A stretch of 64,000 bases of DNA from Bemisia tabaci (Eukaryota; Arthropoda; Insecta; Hemiptera; Aleyrodidae): assembly GCF_918797505.1 (NCBI RefSeq), contig NC_092796.1:32746098-32810097 (forward strand). The letters are read 5' to 3'. The notes beneath the pieces are model-generated. The model was not told where the DNA came from, did no database searches, and worked only from the letters and a program-made list of their open reading frames with translations. This document shows, in pieces, positions 1-11,941 of the stretch. The position numbers were made by a program, and so were the translations under genes. How positions within the stretch are numbered: the stretch's first letter is position 1; each line of letters starts with the position of its first letter.

Positions 1-2354
1 TCAGACTCATAAATCAAGCTCAAATATTGAAATTTTTTTAAAGTAACTGCATCACCCTTGGCCATGAAAAGTTAAGTATGTAAGAGACAAGTCACTGCCG
101 TTGAACTGAGTGTCCGTACGGATACTAGCTTACTGACCCGTGTTCACTTGTTCGCCAAGAGTGCTTAAAGCCTTATTGGGCGCTCTAGTGAATGTTTGCC
201 AGTTCTAAGTCATGTCAATGTGTTACAACCACCATAAAACTTCCTGAAGTAGACGTTTTTTAGTCTTTTTGGCAGATAACCCATATCAGAAAACTTCCAT
301 GTTAAGTTGGAAGTAAACTTACAGTATTGTTGTAAGTTCGCACCGTACAAGCAGGCAATTTCAAGCTTTTTAAAGATACTGAGTTCAAGGTTTTTTTATA
401 ATAAAAGTCAGTAGGTATATACGTGTATGTTTCTTTAAAGAGAGAGTCATTTCTTCGGAAGTGAGCTGTAGCTCCGCTCTCAGAACAGTAGTTGTCAGTT
501 TATTAATTTTTTTGAAATCAATTTTTATTTATTTATTTAATTGCCAGGTTTAATTATTTTCTGGTAAACCCAATTATTTAATTTTATTTTTTAATCCCGA
601 TTTTTTTGAAAGTGCGTAATATTTTTATATCAATATCATCGCTTTAAATTTATTCCTATGATAAGAGATTACCTATTGATACCAATGAATCCCCCATTCA
701 AATCCGTAATTTTTTTTTAACTTTTAGTCAGCCATCGCTCAACGACATTTTATTAAATGTTTAAAAGTAATGTAAGTAATGTTTTTATTTCAGACAAGAT
801 AATTTTTTTTTTTTTTTTTTTTTTTTAATAAAAAAATAATTCGGAAAACGGAAAATGCAACTGTATGAATAGAAAATTTGGCGAGGAAAATGGAAACGGT
901 TAGATGTTAAAAACTGATAATACTTTAAGATGAGACTTACCAAGACCTTCATGATGCTAGTTTGGCAGCACTTGAGACCAAATGTGCTCCCCAGAGCAAC
1001 CGACTAGGTTTTATAGTGGTCCACCAAGGCCACCCTATTGCACTTCCTAATTGGGCGGAGCAGTTTTGAGCACCCTGTAGCTCTTCTCCTCAACTGGTGG
1101 TGGTATTTGCCTGAATCTCCCCCTTTTCTTAATGCTCTCTCCTGAAAGCTCCTAACCTGACGTGAACTTAACTCTTCAGTAGCTCTCCGGAAAGTTCTCC
1201 TTTGTGTTTACTACTCACATACAGAGTGTCCATACTTACGGTTCGGGAATTTTATTCAAACTCTTTGAGCATTGGAGTCTCATTCGACTTCATTTTAATT
1301 TTAGATCTCGCTTTCGCTCTACTACGGAGCTCTAGACACTTTTATTTTCGATGCCCTCTCTATATTCCCGTACTTATTTTTCAAGTGGCTTTCTCGAGGA
1401 TTCAATTGATGCATAATGAAAATAAATTTTACTTTCAATTTCGGTATCCGGGTCATCGCTGAAAATTTTTCTTTTGCTAAAAGGCCACGACAATTTTTTT
1501 TTTTTTTTAATTATTGTGCTCACTGATTAAATAATTCTTTTGTTAGCTGTCTCTCTGCCCATAGAATATAAATTTGTGTGAGTAATTTGCTGTTTTAACT
1601 TCACTTTTTCACTTTTTTTTTCACTGCACACCAATTTATTTCATAAATCAAAATATTCCTCACATCAAATGTCTTAATAATTTCACCGTAACATTCTTAG
1701 ATAATCATTTTATCGGTACCAAAACCTCTTATCGGGTTCTTTGTTTCGCAATTTATTTAATGCCTATGAGAGTGTCTCAGATTGCCCTTATCTCCTTAAT
1801 TAATCCTTCGAAAATTGGAAGATCAGGTATCTGGTCAAAATTGCTTAGAACCTTAAAAAATAATACAAAAAAGATCGTTCCATTGTGTCCAAAAAATAAC
1901 GTTGCGTCAATATCGTTGATCCTCCCCTGCTTGAGTAGAGTCCCTTTTATCTCTGTAAACTTCAGCAATTTTTTTCTCCCTCTTTGTGATTATTTTCAAA
2001 ACAATAGCCAGGCTCGAAAGTTGGAGGAAGTTTTGTTCCACAGAAGTCCTTGACTCTTTACTCGTCGAAAATTTTAAAATTTGACATCGTACATACTCCG
2101 ATTTTTGTAAAAGATTAAAAATCGTTGAGTAATTTTTCGCAAGATTATGGGAATATTTTTCGAAAACTCATGACAGCCCCCCTCTTCTCCCCAGGCACCT
2201 ACTGTCGCTGTTTGAAGTTGACTTTCAGGGAAAAAAATTTGGACAAGGTTTAAAAAATGGCTGTTAGAGGAGTTTCGACCCGATGTAGTAACATTGGATG
2301 AAATGCAAAGTCGTAAAATTTCACGATGAACGTTTCTAAAATTTATGAAACATA
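1..2354. other. Noncoding DNA, nothing recognised
   Basis: AT-rich sequence with short open frames that look random. There is a T run near 803-826. I see no splice-bounded coding sequence, RNA gene or repeat that matches the families elsewhere in the window. Confidence 0.5.
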
Positions 2355-2611
2355 TCGACGGTGTAAGTTCGCAACCACGTATCTCGTTTGCAGTGTTTGA
2401 CAATCTCCGATTATATTTTATTTTTTTAAGAAGAACAAATGGACATCACCCCTTGAAGTTTTCGTAGAATTTCCTTCAAACAGAGGGGAAAAATCACGGC
2501 AGTTTTGAAGAATTGCCGTTGAGAAGTCCATTTCAATAATGAAGAATGCCAGGAAGTCTACATCGTCGCAAATCGAGATACGTGGCTCTGGTTGCGGACA
2601 TACACCGACGA
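2355..2611. repeat. Inverted-repeat element, family G2, copy 1
   Basis: The ends are inverted copies: the left end reads CGACGGTGTAAGTTCGCAAC and the right end carries its complement (GTTGCGGACATACACCGACG). The next 20 bases, around CCACGTATCTCG, also pair with the right side. The middle (AAGAACAAATGGACATCACC and on) matches the element at 60905-61163. It is a distant relative of family G, which shares the subterminal ACCACGTATCTC. Nonautonomous, with no open frame of interest. Confidence 0.7.
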
Positions 2612-2651
2612 TAGCTTAATTCATGTTTTAAATTGTAAATTCGTCGCTTGG

Positions 2652-2753
2652 CTGACATAAGGGCGTAACTACACATTGAGATGAGCCCGGAAAAGCATCG
2701 AATTGTATGGAAGACCGGGTTCATTGCAGAGTGTAGTTACGCCCTTATGTCAG
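2652..2753. repeat. Short palindromic element, family U
   Basis: About 100 bp with near-perfect inverted ends: CTGACATAAGGGCGTAACTA on the left and its complement TAGTTACGCCCTTATGTCAG on the right, pairing inward as far as GAGCCCGG/CCGGGTTC. No second copy was noticed and no target duplication is clear. It would fold into a strong hairpin. Confidence 0.7.
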
Positions 2754-3483
2754 GTAGAAGACGAATTATCAACTGTACACTCAATAATTATCAAAATCTT
2801 TTCAGTATTCTTCGGAAATATCATCTATTCTTACCATCACTCCATTCAGTCCATTTATAATAAATAAATAAATAAAAAAAAAAAAAAACTATAAATTAAA
2901 TTTTAAGGAACCAAGATTTGTTGTATATTTTGGCGTTTCTAAATGCGGGCTGCCTACCCTGCCCTGAATAGAAAATTCGCCTTATTATTTTTTATAAGTT
3001 TCATAACCGCGTAAAATTTTATGAAATATTTCACGCAGATTTCAAATCTTTCACACGTTTCATTTTGTTTCATGCTGCAGCCACCGCGGTCTCGGCACGA
3101 TTTTAATATAAAGTGGCGCGATTATCAGCGGATTAATCGATAGAATGACGTCACTCACGTGCGATCTACCGTGATTAAATTGTCATAATGATTGTGAGTA
3201 ATTATATCGGATAAAAAAATGATCGGAAGTCGACGGAGCCGTTTGACGCGGCTCAAGACCGTAGGTGCAACATCCTACGCAAATCCCGCGACCAGGAGCG
3301 CCCAGCGTTGTCAAACTCGCTCGGAAACTTGTCGAAATTCGGGGTTAACTCCACAATCGCAACTACAACTCGGCAACACAGGACCGAGGTATTATGGGTC
3401 AACCGCTGTCAGTGTCAATGCCAGTGAACGCGGAACGATAGCCAGGCCTGCGACATCATAAGCGACGCCTCTCAAGTGCTGAG

Positions 3484-3739
3484 GGCTGATTATTGAAATT
3501 GATAGACAAAGCGATAGACAAAGAAGACGACGGGAAAATGCAGCAAGCGTATTGGTTGGAACGGGGAGTTATAGACCAAGGGAGAAAATGATGGACTACC
3601 TAAAGGGTTTCTCGTGGGTTGCCGTCAGTTAGTCAATTACTTTGTCCATTGCAACCAGCTGCTTCCACCAATAGAATCTCGCCATTGTCTCTATATTAAA
3701 TTTATCCGTCGCTTTGTCTATCAGTTTCAAGAATTAGCC
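3484..3739. repeat. Inverted-repeat element, family F, copy 1
   Basis: The left end is GGCTGATTATTGAAATTGAT followed by AGACAAAGCGA. The right end is the complement: TCGCTTTGTCTATCAGTTTC then AAGAATTAGCC. Inside, AATGGTT/ACCAATAGAATCGC-like blocks pair as well. Related copies or pieces lie near 9277, 12845, 46060, 51758 and 55361. The open frame at 3614-4021 is only this element read through into the next one. Confidence 0.75.
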
Positions 3740-3800
3740 TGCAGAAAAAGCCGGCGCCGCGGCGTTCTATGCGCATTTTCAGGAGACGGATGCACAAATT

Positions 3801-4049
3801 GGACCTTGTTAAGCAGAAAGGAACCAAGCCACATCAGCTATTGCCAAAATTTAAGTGGGCAATATAATTGTTTACAAGAGAACGCTTGTGCGGATTCCTT
3901 TGAAAATGTAAATGAATTTGCTCAGCACTATGCAGGAAATTCACTGAAATTTACACAAAAATACGCACAACCGTTTTCATGTAAAAAATTAAATAGTCCA
4001 ATTGAATTTGGCAGTAGCTGATGTGACTTGGTTCTTTTCTGCTTGTCTC
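3801..4049. repeat. Miniature inverted-repeat element, family E, copy 1
   Basis: Begins GGACCTTGTTAAGCAGAAAG then GAACCAAGCCACATCAGC, and ends with the inverted copy (GCTGATGTGACTTGGTTC then TTTTCTGC). Arms continue through TTGCCAAA and TTGTGCGGATT. Flanks AATT and ATTT match imperfectly as a 4-bp target duplication. About 249 bp, nonautonomous. Confidence 0.8.
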
Positions 4050-4558
4050 ATTTTGGGGCTGCAACTTTTTTACCGTTCGCTTCACGAGTGGCAAGAAGCC
4101 CGCTCAGATAAATCGTGGATATTCTGAATCGCTGATAACCGAGACGTGGATAATCGAGACTACTGTATTTGAGTTGAAAAAACAATTTTTTTTTTTTTTT
4201 TTTTTTTTTTTTGAGAATTGTTAAATTTTTTTCTCAATGTGTATTCGGTTTGGATTGGTGCCTTTCTGGGTCCCTGGATGCAATCGATGCTTTTCTAGGG
4301 CGTAGCTCCGAGATCATTATTATGTATTTCACACGCTCTCACCATAAAAAAAATTTTTAGCCTCGCAAGGTGAGATGGGGTGACTAGTCCGTGATGCAAG
4401 TAGGCCATACCCTCTAAACGTCTGCACTTGTGCAGCGTTAATTAAAATGAGACGGTTGGTATTACTTCATTATGACGCAAACCACTCAGAATATCATACC
4501 ATAAGTGCCAGAAAAAATTGCTGGAAAGTGGAGTGCCAAAAAATACTCCGTGTTCACG

Positions 4559-4598
<40 letters not shown>
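4559..4598. repeat. Homopolymer A run, 40 bases
   Basis: Uninterrupted A tract inside otherwise unique sequence. No target duplication or upstream retroposed body was seen, so I do not call it a retrogene tail. Comparable T runs lie at about 4185-4212, 9846-9889 and 31861-31886. Confidence 0.9.
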
Positions 4599-4601
<3 letters not shown>

Positions 4602-4854
4602 GATGCGGTCTCCCTCAATGAAGCTGCGCACTCGCGCTGAGAAAGCACTGGATTCAGGTTTTCCAATGGCGCAGAAAATCGGGAAAGTCGGGGAACTTTG
4701 CGATTAGTGCGTTCGGTTCTTCCTACCGATAGTGCCTTTCTAACAACTTCTGAGTGCCGCTTTCTGTACTTTAATTCTCATGAAGCATATATTTTCCAAA
4801 ATTTGTAAGCAAAAGTAAACGTATTCACTAAAAAAGTCACGAAAAAAGAAATGG

Positions 4855-5117
4855 AAAAAAGGGAGGTAGAAGTTTTTTGCAGAGACCAAGGAATCAGACA
4901 TTTTTGGAGTGAGAGAAAAGTAAACAAAATCAGGGAAAAATCAGCGAAAATAACCGAATTTTCCCGATTTTGCGTCGGTTCTTGCCGTAAAAAATGTATA
5001 CAATAGGCAAAAAAGGGAGGTAGAAGTTTTGTGCAGAGACCAAGGAATTTGAAAATTTTGGAGTGAGAGAAAAGCAAAGAAAATCAGGTGACTAATCAGC
5101 GAAAGTAAGGGAATTTT
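4855..5117. repeat. Two-copy direct repeat, spacing 154 bp
   Basis: GGGAGGTAGAAGTTTTTTGC then AGAGACCAAGGAAT at 4861 recurs at 5015, each followed by TTTTGGAGTGAGAGAAAAG and AATCAGG. The second unit is partial. Between them lies TTTTCCCGATTTTGCGTCGG. Probably a local tandem duplication of unknown origin. Confidence 0.6.
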
Positions 5118-6517
5118 CCCGAATAGTGCGTTCTTCCTCCCGATGGTGTCTTTTAAAGAGCTTCGAGCTTGAGTGCCTTTTTCCATCATTAGCATCATTT
5201 AAAGTTGTGGAAAAGGGAATACCCAAAATCGCGCAAAATTTAACGTTCTTTGAAAGAAAGAGAAAAAAATTATGGGAGTTTTGCTTTTCAAACTCTGGAG
5301 TCAGTGAAAGTCAGGGAATTTAAAAATGAAGACTTCATTGAATCCTCGTGGTTTCAAAAAATAAATCGATCTCCGAGTCCTTTTTTCTCTTAAATTTTTC
5401 CCAAAAACTCGAAAATTATAAGATACTTCAGCTCGAATACGCAAAAAAACAGCTGTAGTAGTTGTAGTATCAAATGACTCGTGTTCCAGTACGAGACAGC
5501 TTGTAAAAATTGCCCCCCCCCCCCGAAAAAAACCGCCCCCCCGAAAAAAAACCGCGAGAGTTGCTTCTGATGTGAACAATCGCATTCTCCCACTGAGGTC
5601 CCTTGAGCCTGGAGTTGGACGCGGGGGCGTTGACCTCACCCTTGACCTCCATATTTGACTCGATTCCTTTGGTTGTCGCCGGCAAAAAAACCGGTCAAGT
5701 TCATCCGGTGCACGCATGCATTTCACACCGCTGCAAGTGCATTGTTCCTCGATCGCTCACGAAATCTTCGCATTCGGTGCATATTTTTCCATTCATCACA
5801 GTTGGGGAACCGTGCTACAAGTCTGTTCTTTTTTACGTATGAGCCAATATGAGGTCGTCGGTTTCTAGACGGGAGAACGTAACTTCATCTAAAGTTTGCA
5901 AATTTACTTCAAATTTTGAATTTCCTGTCCGAAATTTTGCGAATTTTTGCGTGTGATCAGCAGAAGTAGCGATGGAAATTTCTGTTATGAAACGCCCCAC
6001 AGTTTCTCAGTAAAAATTTATTTTGCAGGCGGAAAGTGGGGAATTTCCGGAAAGTCCGGAAAAAGTACCGATTTTTTAAGAGCAATCCGGAGCACTGATG
6101 AAAAAAAGCGGACATCCCGCAAGAAGGTCCGGAATATTTTCCTTCATCTCACGCGTGTTTATTAACAAATCCTAGAAAGTATGCAATCCCCTGCGTGTTG
6201 ATTATACACGATCGCGATTTTGCATGTTAGTAAATCTTCAAGCCATCAATGAAATTGTGTGTCTACGTCATTTTTGTCGCAATTCGAGCGAGAGTTTCAA
6301 ATTTTCGATTTTTTTTCGAATTTCGTCAAATGGAGGTACTGGATTTCTTAGAAATATACTGAAAAATATCTGCAAAAGCACTGATATTTGGCCAGTCTGT
6401 TTTAGTAGACACCCTTTACGTTCTTTCTCCAAGAAACCACAAAGATGCGATGAAAGAAAAATCTGGAGACTTTCAGTCGTACATTCGACCTTTTTTCCGC
6501 CCATGCCATCTTCTATA

Positions 6518-6771
6518 CTGACATGCTAAGGAAGAAGGCCGTATGAACATTCGAATGTCGCCAAATTTCCTCTCAGAAAATATTTCATTTTGGAGAAAAT
6601 TATGAATTTTTGTCCTTGCAATTTAAAGATTTTTTAGATCAAATTACGAACAAAATCCTACGTGAAATTGGAAGAGAAACGTCAACAAATTTTTCCGATA
6701 ATCGATGATTTGTCGAAGGAGATTTGGCTACGCCTAAAGGTTCAGACAGCGTTTTTCCTTGGCATGGCAGT
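6518..6771. repeat. Family A miniature inverted-repeat element, copy 1
   Basis: Diverged family A member. The left end CTGACATGCTAAGGAAGAAG then GCCGTATGAACATTCG pairs with the right end (GGTTCAGACAGCGTTTTTCC then TTGGCATGGCAG). Both arms carry the TTGCCAAATTTCC-like block (here TCGCCAAATTTCCTC and GAGATTTGGCTACG). About 250 bp with no coding capacity. Confidence 0.75.
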
Positions 6772-7189
6772 ATAGCTTCAGTATTTCACTTAAGTGTCGT
6801 TGTTGTTGGTTTTTCCCCTTTCTTTCTTCATTTTTCTTGAAAAAACAATATTTAATCCACGTCTGACGTAGACAGAAGGCATTTCCTGTCTTGGTTTGCG
6901 AACAGGTTAGGGTCGCGGACGGATAGGGTTGCAGTGGCGTAGGGATAGACCTTCTCCGATTATATTTTTTGGTTTGTATGATTAAATGACGGAACGCGTC
7001 AGGCCATCGAGTCTTCTAATTTTAGAGCTTCTTAATCCTATCAAGAGACGAGGGGGAGCGGATTATTTATTGCAATTTTTAGACGATAAAAATAATTTAA
7101 ATACATTTGTAAATTGTGTAATGCGACGCGCGCAAAATCCAATCGCTGTTTTGAGCTTGAGAACGATCCGGTGATGTTACACTGCTACA

Positions 7190-7443
7190 CTGCCGTGCTA
7201 AGAAAGAACGCCGTATGGACTTTCGAGAGTTGCCAAATCTCCTCGAATAAAACATGTATTTTTGAGAATAAGTATTTATATTTTCACTTGGAATTTTCAG
7301 ACATTTTAGATCAAATTGCAAAAAAAAAGTGTCTGAAAAATTTAAAGAAAAATATTCAAAAACTTTTCAGTGAATTTTGGTTTTATTGAAGTAAATCTGC
7401 CAACGTCTTAAGGCTCATATGAAGTTATTCCTTAGCACGATAT
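7190..7443. repeat. Family A miniature inverted-repeat element, copy 2
   Basis: Starts CTGCCGTGCTAAGAAAGAAC then GCCGTATGGACTTTCGAGAG, and ends CTCATATGAAGTTATTCCTT then AGCACGATA. The inner core ATTTTAGATCAAATTGC is typical of the family. The right arm is more decayed than the left. Confidence 0.75.
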
Positions 7444-7780
7444 TACAGATATGCAGGATTCCAGCTTTTCGATTTTGAGTATGAATATTCTCACAGAGGT
7501 AGAACGATCGTATGAGTGACCATTTGAATCGTTAACAAGATTGACAGGTTTGGCGATAAAATGTGGATATTTTACATGCGTTTAAATGGGAGGGGGGCGG
7601 GAATTGCCGATTTTCAGCACCATGTGGCAATAGTGATCTCATAGATCTTCGGATTAAGATAACGAAGTCATTAATCCAATCGTAATCCGTCGCAAAATTT
7701 AATATCGGCAGGAAGATGACGAATACCATCGAAGGTTGTTGAGATCCCCTTCATCCCCGCACAATTACGATTCCTTGAAC

Positions 7781-7907
7781 GTTGGCATTCCTGTTTTTTC
7801 TCCATTTAAACGTATGTGAAACAATCGATTCTCGGTGAGGCAGCTTGGCTCATCTAAAATCGATATTTTCTATGGAGTTCAATGGAGGAAAACCGGTGTT
7901 GCCAAGT
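7781..7907. repeat. Palindromic element, family H, copy 1
   Basis: GTTGGCATTCCTGTTTTTTC then TCCATTTAAACG on the left pairs with CAATGGAGGAAAACCGGTGT then TGCCAAG on the right. The centre carries ATCGATT...GGTGAGGCAGC and CTAAAATCGAT. Two better preserved copies sit in the tandem duplication at 13213-13930. Confidence 0.65.
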
Positions 7908-8104
7908 TATAGTGTGAAGTACCTACAAGTATTGCCTGAAAAAAGAAATTGGTCAGATTTTCTGATCTCGGGTTATGTCTTACTTTTCTACCCTGCATTT
8001 AAGTCTCTGGTAAATTCTAGGCAGATCATCCGTGATATCAGCTGCAGCCAATGAAGCTCATGAATTTTATTAAATATCATACTAATATCAGAAACACTAT
8101 ACAG

Positions 8105-8345
8105 GGTGTCTAGCATCAGGATTTTCCCGATGTCATCAGGATTCGAGGGAAACTCGGTCATAAAATCAGGATTTGAGAAAAGATGGCCGTCCGATCGGAT
8201 TTTTTTATCGATGTATTTTTGTGAAGTTACATTCGCCTTGCGCGAAGGATTTAGAAAATCAGGATTTAATCAGGATTTTGAAAAATAATGAAATCAGAAT
8301 TTAGCAGTCAAAAATCAGGATTTCCCAGAATGAAAAAAAACTAAA
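8105..8345. repeat. Cluster of ATCAGGATTT motifs
   Basis: Variants of ATCAGGATTT (ATCAGGATTTTCCC, ATCAGGATTCGAGG, AATCAGGATTTAATC and others) recur irregularly about seven times. The spacing is not constant, so this is neither a clean tandem repeat nor CRISPR-like. It resembles the CAGGGAAAT-rich repeat near 20270-20650. Confidence 0.45.
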
Positions 8346-8460
8346 ATCCCTGATAAAACAAGGAATCGGTGGCCAAAAAATAATGGAAAAAAGAACACAC
8401 TCGTTACCTTAAACGGTATTTCAGAGAGATCATTCGTAGCATTGTACTCTCCCAACATTT

Positions 8461-8863
8461 GAACCCTTGAATGCATAAATGATGTAAGTTCCCTCTATGG
8501 TACATCGAACTCCCTTCATATTGACTTCAAAAGCTGAATTACCTTGTTTGCCACTTCTCGGAATGATGCCCGCGCAACAGTGGCGTGGCGTGCTTTGCGA
8601 TGTATCGATTGTTATGACATTTAAACCTATGGAAGAGGATCGATAAACAGGGTGTTCGCAGCAAACACCTTAATAATCGATTCTTTATCATAGGTTTAAA
8701 TGGCAGAACAATCGATACATCGCAATTCACGCCACGCCACTACCGCGCGAACCCTCGAATGCACAAATGACGTAAGTTCCTCCTATGGTACATCGAACTC
8801 CCTTCATTTTGACTCAAAAGGCTGAATTATTTTGCTCGTCGCTTCTTGGAATGAGGCCCGGCG
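8461..8863. repeat. 117-bp tandem duplication split by a hAT element
   Basis: Unit 1 (8461-8577) starts GAACCCTTGAATGCATAAAT, and unit 2 (8749-8863) starts GAACCCTCGAATGCACAAAT. Both continue with ATGGTACATCGAACTCCCTT and end with a GGAATGA(T/G)GCCC block. The family C element sits exactly at their junction, inside the sequence CCGCGCAA. Confidence 0.8.
8578..8742. mobile_element. hAT-type miniature element, family C, copy 1
   Basis: 165 bp. Starts CAGTGGCGTGGCGTGCTTTG and ends CACGCCACGCCACTA. The arms also contain TTTAAACCTATGG and ATCGATT in inverted form, around a centre GTGTTCGCAGCAAACACC. Flanked by CCGCGCAA (8570-8577) and CCGCGCGA (8743-8750), an 8-bp target duplication with one mismatch. 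CAGTGG ends and an 8-bp duplication are hallmarks of hAT transposons. No transposase inside. Confidence 0.9.
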
Positions 8864-9276
8864 AGAGAGAAAATGAGCACTTGCTAAAAATAACAGGTTT
8901 CAGTCGCTCCGCAGAGCGGATGAGACCATTTGAATTTTAAATCCGCGAAAATCTTCGTCGAGGATCTCAAATTCGGTTGTGTGTTTTGTTCTAACGAAAG
9001 TGAGTATTTTCTTTCGAGCCACGCCCTTTTGAAGAGGAAAAATGCTGTATCATGTCTCCTGAAGCGTCCGATCAGGGTTTTTTTTGTTTTGTTTTTCACA
9101 TCGAAACACCATGTCGTAAGTTATCCAACTCCAACCGCTGAAATTATTACGGTCGTCATCGTGGAAATCGCTTTCACATCATGGCTGAAATTTATTTTGA
9201 CAAAACGCTATCAAGACTCAGAATATAAATGGATCAAGTTTAACAGAACGAAACCAAGCATTTGGGGGAACAGCGA

Positions 9277-9514
9277 GCTGATTATCGAAATGAATAGACA
9301 AATCTATAGACTAAGAAGTCAAAAAGAAAATGGTATCGGTGGAAGCTGGTGGATGCAAAAGACGAAAGAGGTATGTAATAGACAAACTAATGGCAACCCA
9401 CGAGAGACCCTATACCTAGTCCATCAATTTTCGTACTAGTCTATAACAACACACGTTTCAACCAATAGGATCGCCCTATTTTCCCTTTGTATTCTTTATC
9501 TATCTATTTCAGTA
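9277..9514. repeat. Inverted-repeat element, family F, copy 2
   Basis: AGCTGATTATCGAAATGAAT then AGACAAATC on the left, with TTTCAACCAATAGGATCGCC and TTATCTATCTATTTCAGTAT on the right. The arms are more decayed than in copy 1. It abuts the family E element that begins at 9539, repeating the F-then-E order seen at 3484-4049. Confidence 0.65.
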
Positions 9515-9538
9515 TGGAAATCTGAGAGTGGATCAACT

Positions 9539-9791
9539 GGACCGCGTTAAGCAGAAAGGAACCAAGCCACATCAGCTATTGCCAAATTTAACTGGGTACT
9601 TTAATTTTTTCCATGAAAACGGTTGTGCGGATTTTTGTGCAAATTTTTGTGAATTTTTTGCATAGTGCGGAGCAAATTCCCTGAAATTTTCGAAGGAATC
9701 CGCACAAACCTTCTTTTGTAAAAAAATAAATTGCCTCGTTAAATTTGGCAATAGCTAATGTGGCTTGGTTCCTTTCTATTAAATTCGATCC
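9539..9791. mobile_element. Miniature inverted-repeat element, family E, copy 2
   Basis: Starts GGACCGCGTTAAGCAGAAAG then GAACCAAGCC, and ends GGCTTGGTTCCTTTCTATTA then AATTCGATCC. Flanked on both sides by AACT (9535-9538 and 9792-9795), a perfect 4-bp target duplication. Arms extend through CATCAGCTATTGCCAAATTT. Nonautonomous. Confidence 0.9.
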
Positions 9792-11432
9792 AACTATGCG
9801 TTTGGTGCATCATGGTATTCTCGTTCGCAGTCATCCAACAGATCGCCTCTTTTTTCTTCTTCTTTTTTTTTTTTTTTTTTTTTTTTTTTGCGATCAATAC
9901 TTCGTTGATCACGCAGGACGCCAGGGTTCATAAGTTTTTGGATGTACGCCCGTTTAGCAAAAACTGATTCAATTCCGTGGCGAGCACACCTGAACCATAA
10001 TAACAGCGCATGAAGAAGAAATCTCAATTTTGAAGCCATTCCATCTAGCCTGGAAAGAGAGGAGTTCATGGTTTGAACATTTTTGAAAAGTCTTACAAAT
10101 TTCTCAATCCTCCTTCAGAAAAAGCTGTCGCATGGAGCCTGTTTTCCTCCCATTCCATGATCGTCAAAAGTTCCGGGATTCTTTTTAGATTTTTTCAAAA
10201 GTCCCGAGAAAGTTCCGAAAAATGCAAAAGATCCGGAACCTTTCGGGAATTTCAAAAGTTCCGGGTTCATTAAGGAATAGAAGCCACAAAACTCCCCCCC
10301 CCCCCCAAAAAAAAAAAAGTTCCGGGTAAAATTCAAGAAAATCTTAAAAGCTCCGAATTTCGAAACTAGTCCTGGGAAATGGGAACACTGGTCCTAATAG
10401 GAAACCCAATTTTCCCAAAATGTCAATGTTGCCATATTTTCCTTTGTAAAATAATTATGCTAGAGAATATGTATGAATATTGTGAGATTTCCTCATTCAC
10501 CAGACATTTGAGCGGAAAAAATCGTCTGATCGGTTTGCTTCAAAAATTCGCGGTTTCTAAAAAAAAAAAATAAAAAAAAATAAAAAAAATAATATTTTAT
10601 CAGTTAAAACGTAACGCCTGTTGGGTCGTTCGGCACGTTTTTCGCTCGACTTTTGACGACCGATCCTCGTTGACCGTTCGTATGTACCGCCGGTGGCTGC
10701 GCCGGTGTGGATGTGTGTGTTGGGTGCGTATGTGCACGGATGTTAGTGTGAGTGGCGTCAAAGCAGGCGGGGCACGGGGAACCATGTAGAGGAGGGGGGG
10801 GGGGGCAGGTAATTAAATTACATAATCGGGCACCGTTGCAGTATGTCTCGCGCGTGCCACCAACGCCAAACTAATCCGCTTGCTCTGTTGTCATGTCTGT
10901 AAACAGGCTGATCCGAATGTCTCGCACCACCCCTATGACCTTAAGGGTTCTTGCCCTCCTCGAGGCGGTTTTTTGGGGGGTTCCCAAAAGTCGTTTCCTT
11001 TCACCTAGGAGCACTAAAAAACTCTCTAATCTCTATCTCAATTTATTTAAAAGTTACAGGGATGATACCTAGTGTTGGTGGAACGGAACTTTTGGATCGC
11101 CCTGTAGTATACCGGGGGAAGGGGGTGGGAGGAGGGGGCAGTCCAGTTGTCGAACCTGAATTCGATTGCACTTGGAGGGACTTCTGAAGAAAAAATACCT
11201 TCTTCTCTAAAATCGGATTTTTTGACACCCGCCCTCTTCCTCTCGTATTATTCACGGATATGTTGAGAGTCAACAACTTGCAACAGCTTTTTAGTGCGAA
11301 ATATACCTATCGATTTCCTAATAAAAATACAATTTGCGAGTGGAAATTTTGCAACATTGTAATTTAGCTACGTTCTCTCTCCCGAGGAACTTTACTCCGT
11401 TGGATGCGTGATCCATCAGAATTGCCTTTAAT

Positions 11433-11565
11433 TCTGATTGAGGAACCACTATTTCCAGCTTATCTTTGAAAACACCTATCCGCATTGGAATACTAATGGC
11501 ACATATGTATGTTGTTTCTACAACGAGCATGAAATAACTGTTTCTCATTGAAAAATATGGTCCAC
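11433..11565. repeat. Family B miniature element, copy 1, left end decayed
   Basis: TTGAGGAACCACTATTTCCA then GCTTATCTTTGAAAACACCT on the left and CATGAAATAACTGTTTCTCA then TTGAAAAATATGGTCC on the right. The right terminus GGTCC fits the GGAC-type ends of families B, E and O. The left end cannot be placed exactly. Confidence 0.6.
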
Positions 11566-11695
11566 ATCTGGCAATCGGTAAATCCGTGTCTCCGCATTAA
11601 TAAAAGCTCATTGACGATCGAGTCTAAAGTTCGTCACCCATGAGCTTAGAGCTTTCATGAACGGGCGACGAGATGAAGTGACAAGACGAAGGGCG

Positions 11696-11941
11696 CTACC
11701 GTACCAAGGAAGAACGCCGTATGAACTTCCGAGCGTTGCCGAATTTCCGCGAATAAACACGTATGTTTGAGCAAAGTTATGCATATTTTTCTTTGAAATT
11801 TTTAGATACTTTAGATCAAATTGCGAAAGAAAAAAAAATTGGAAGAAAAATTCTCAGAACTCTCCTGGTAAATTATTTTTTTATTGAAGCAAATATGGCA
11901 ACGTCCAGAGGTTCTTATGGCGTTCTTCCTTTGCACGGCAG
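11696..11941. mobile_element. Family A miniature inverted-repeat element, copy 3
   Basis: Starts CTACCGTACCAAGGAAGAAC then GCCGTATGAACTTCCGAGCG, and ends GGTTCTTATGGCGTTCTTCC then TTTGCACGGCAG. Both sides carry GGCG (11692-11695 and 11942-11945), a perfect 4-bp target duplication. The core is TTTTAGATACTTTAGATC. Several short open frames across it are accidental. Confidence 0.88.

Noticed and set aside
3614..4021. 135-codon open frame
   Set aside because: It is composed of the right half of family F and most of a family E element read through.
4559..4598. Poly(A) tail of a processed retrogene
   Set aside because: No homologous body upstream and no flanking target duplication were found.
8930..9439. 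Longest open frame in the window (169 codons)
   Set aside because: It has no recognisable domain, and its last third runs into the family F element. A chance frame in repeat DNA.
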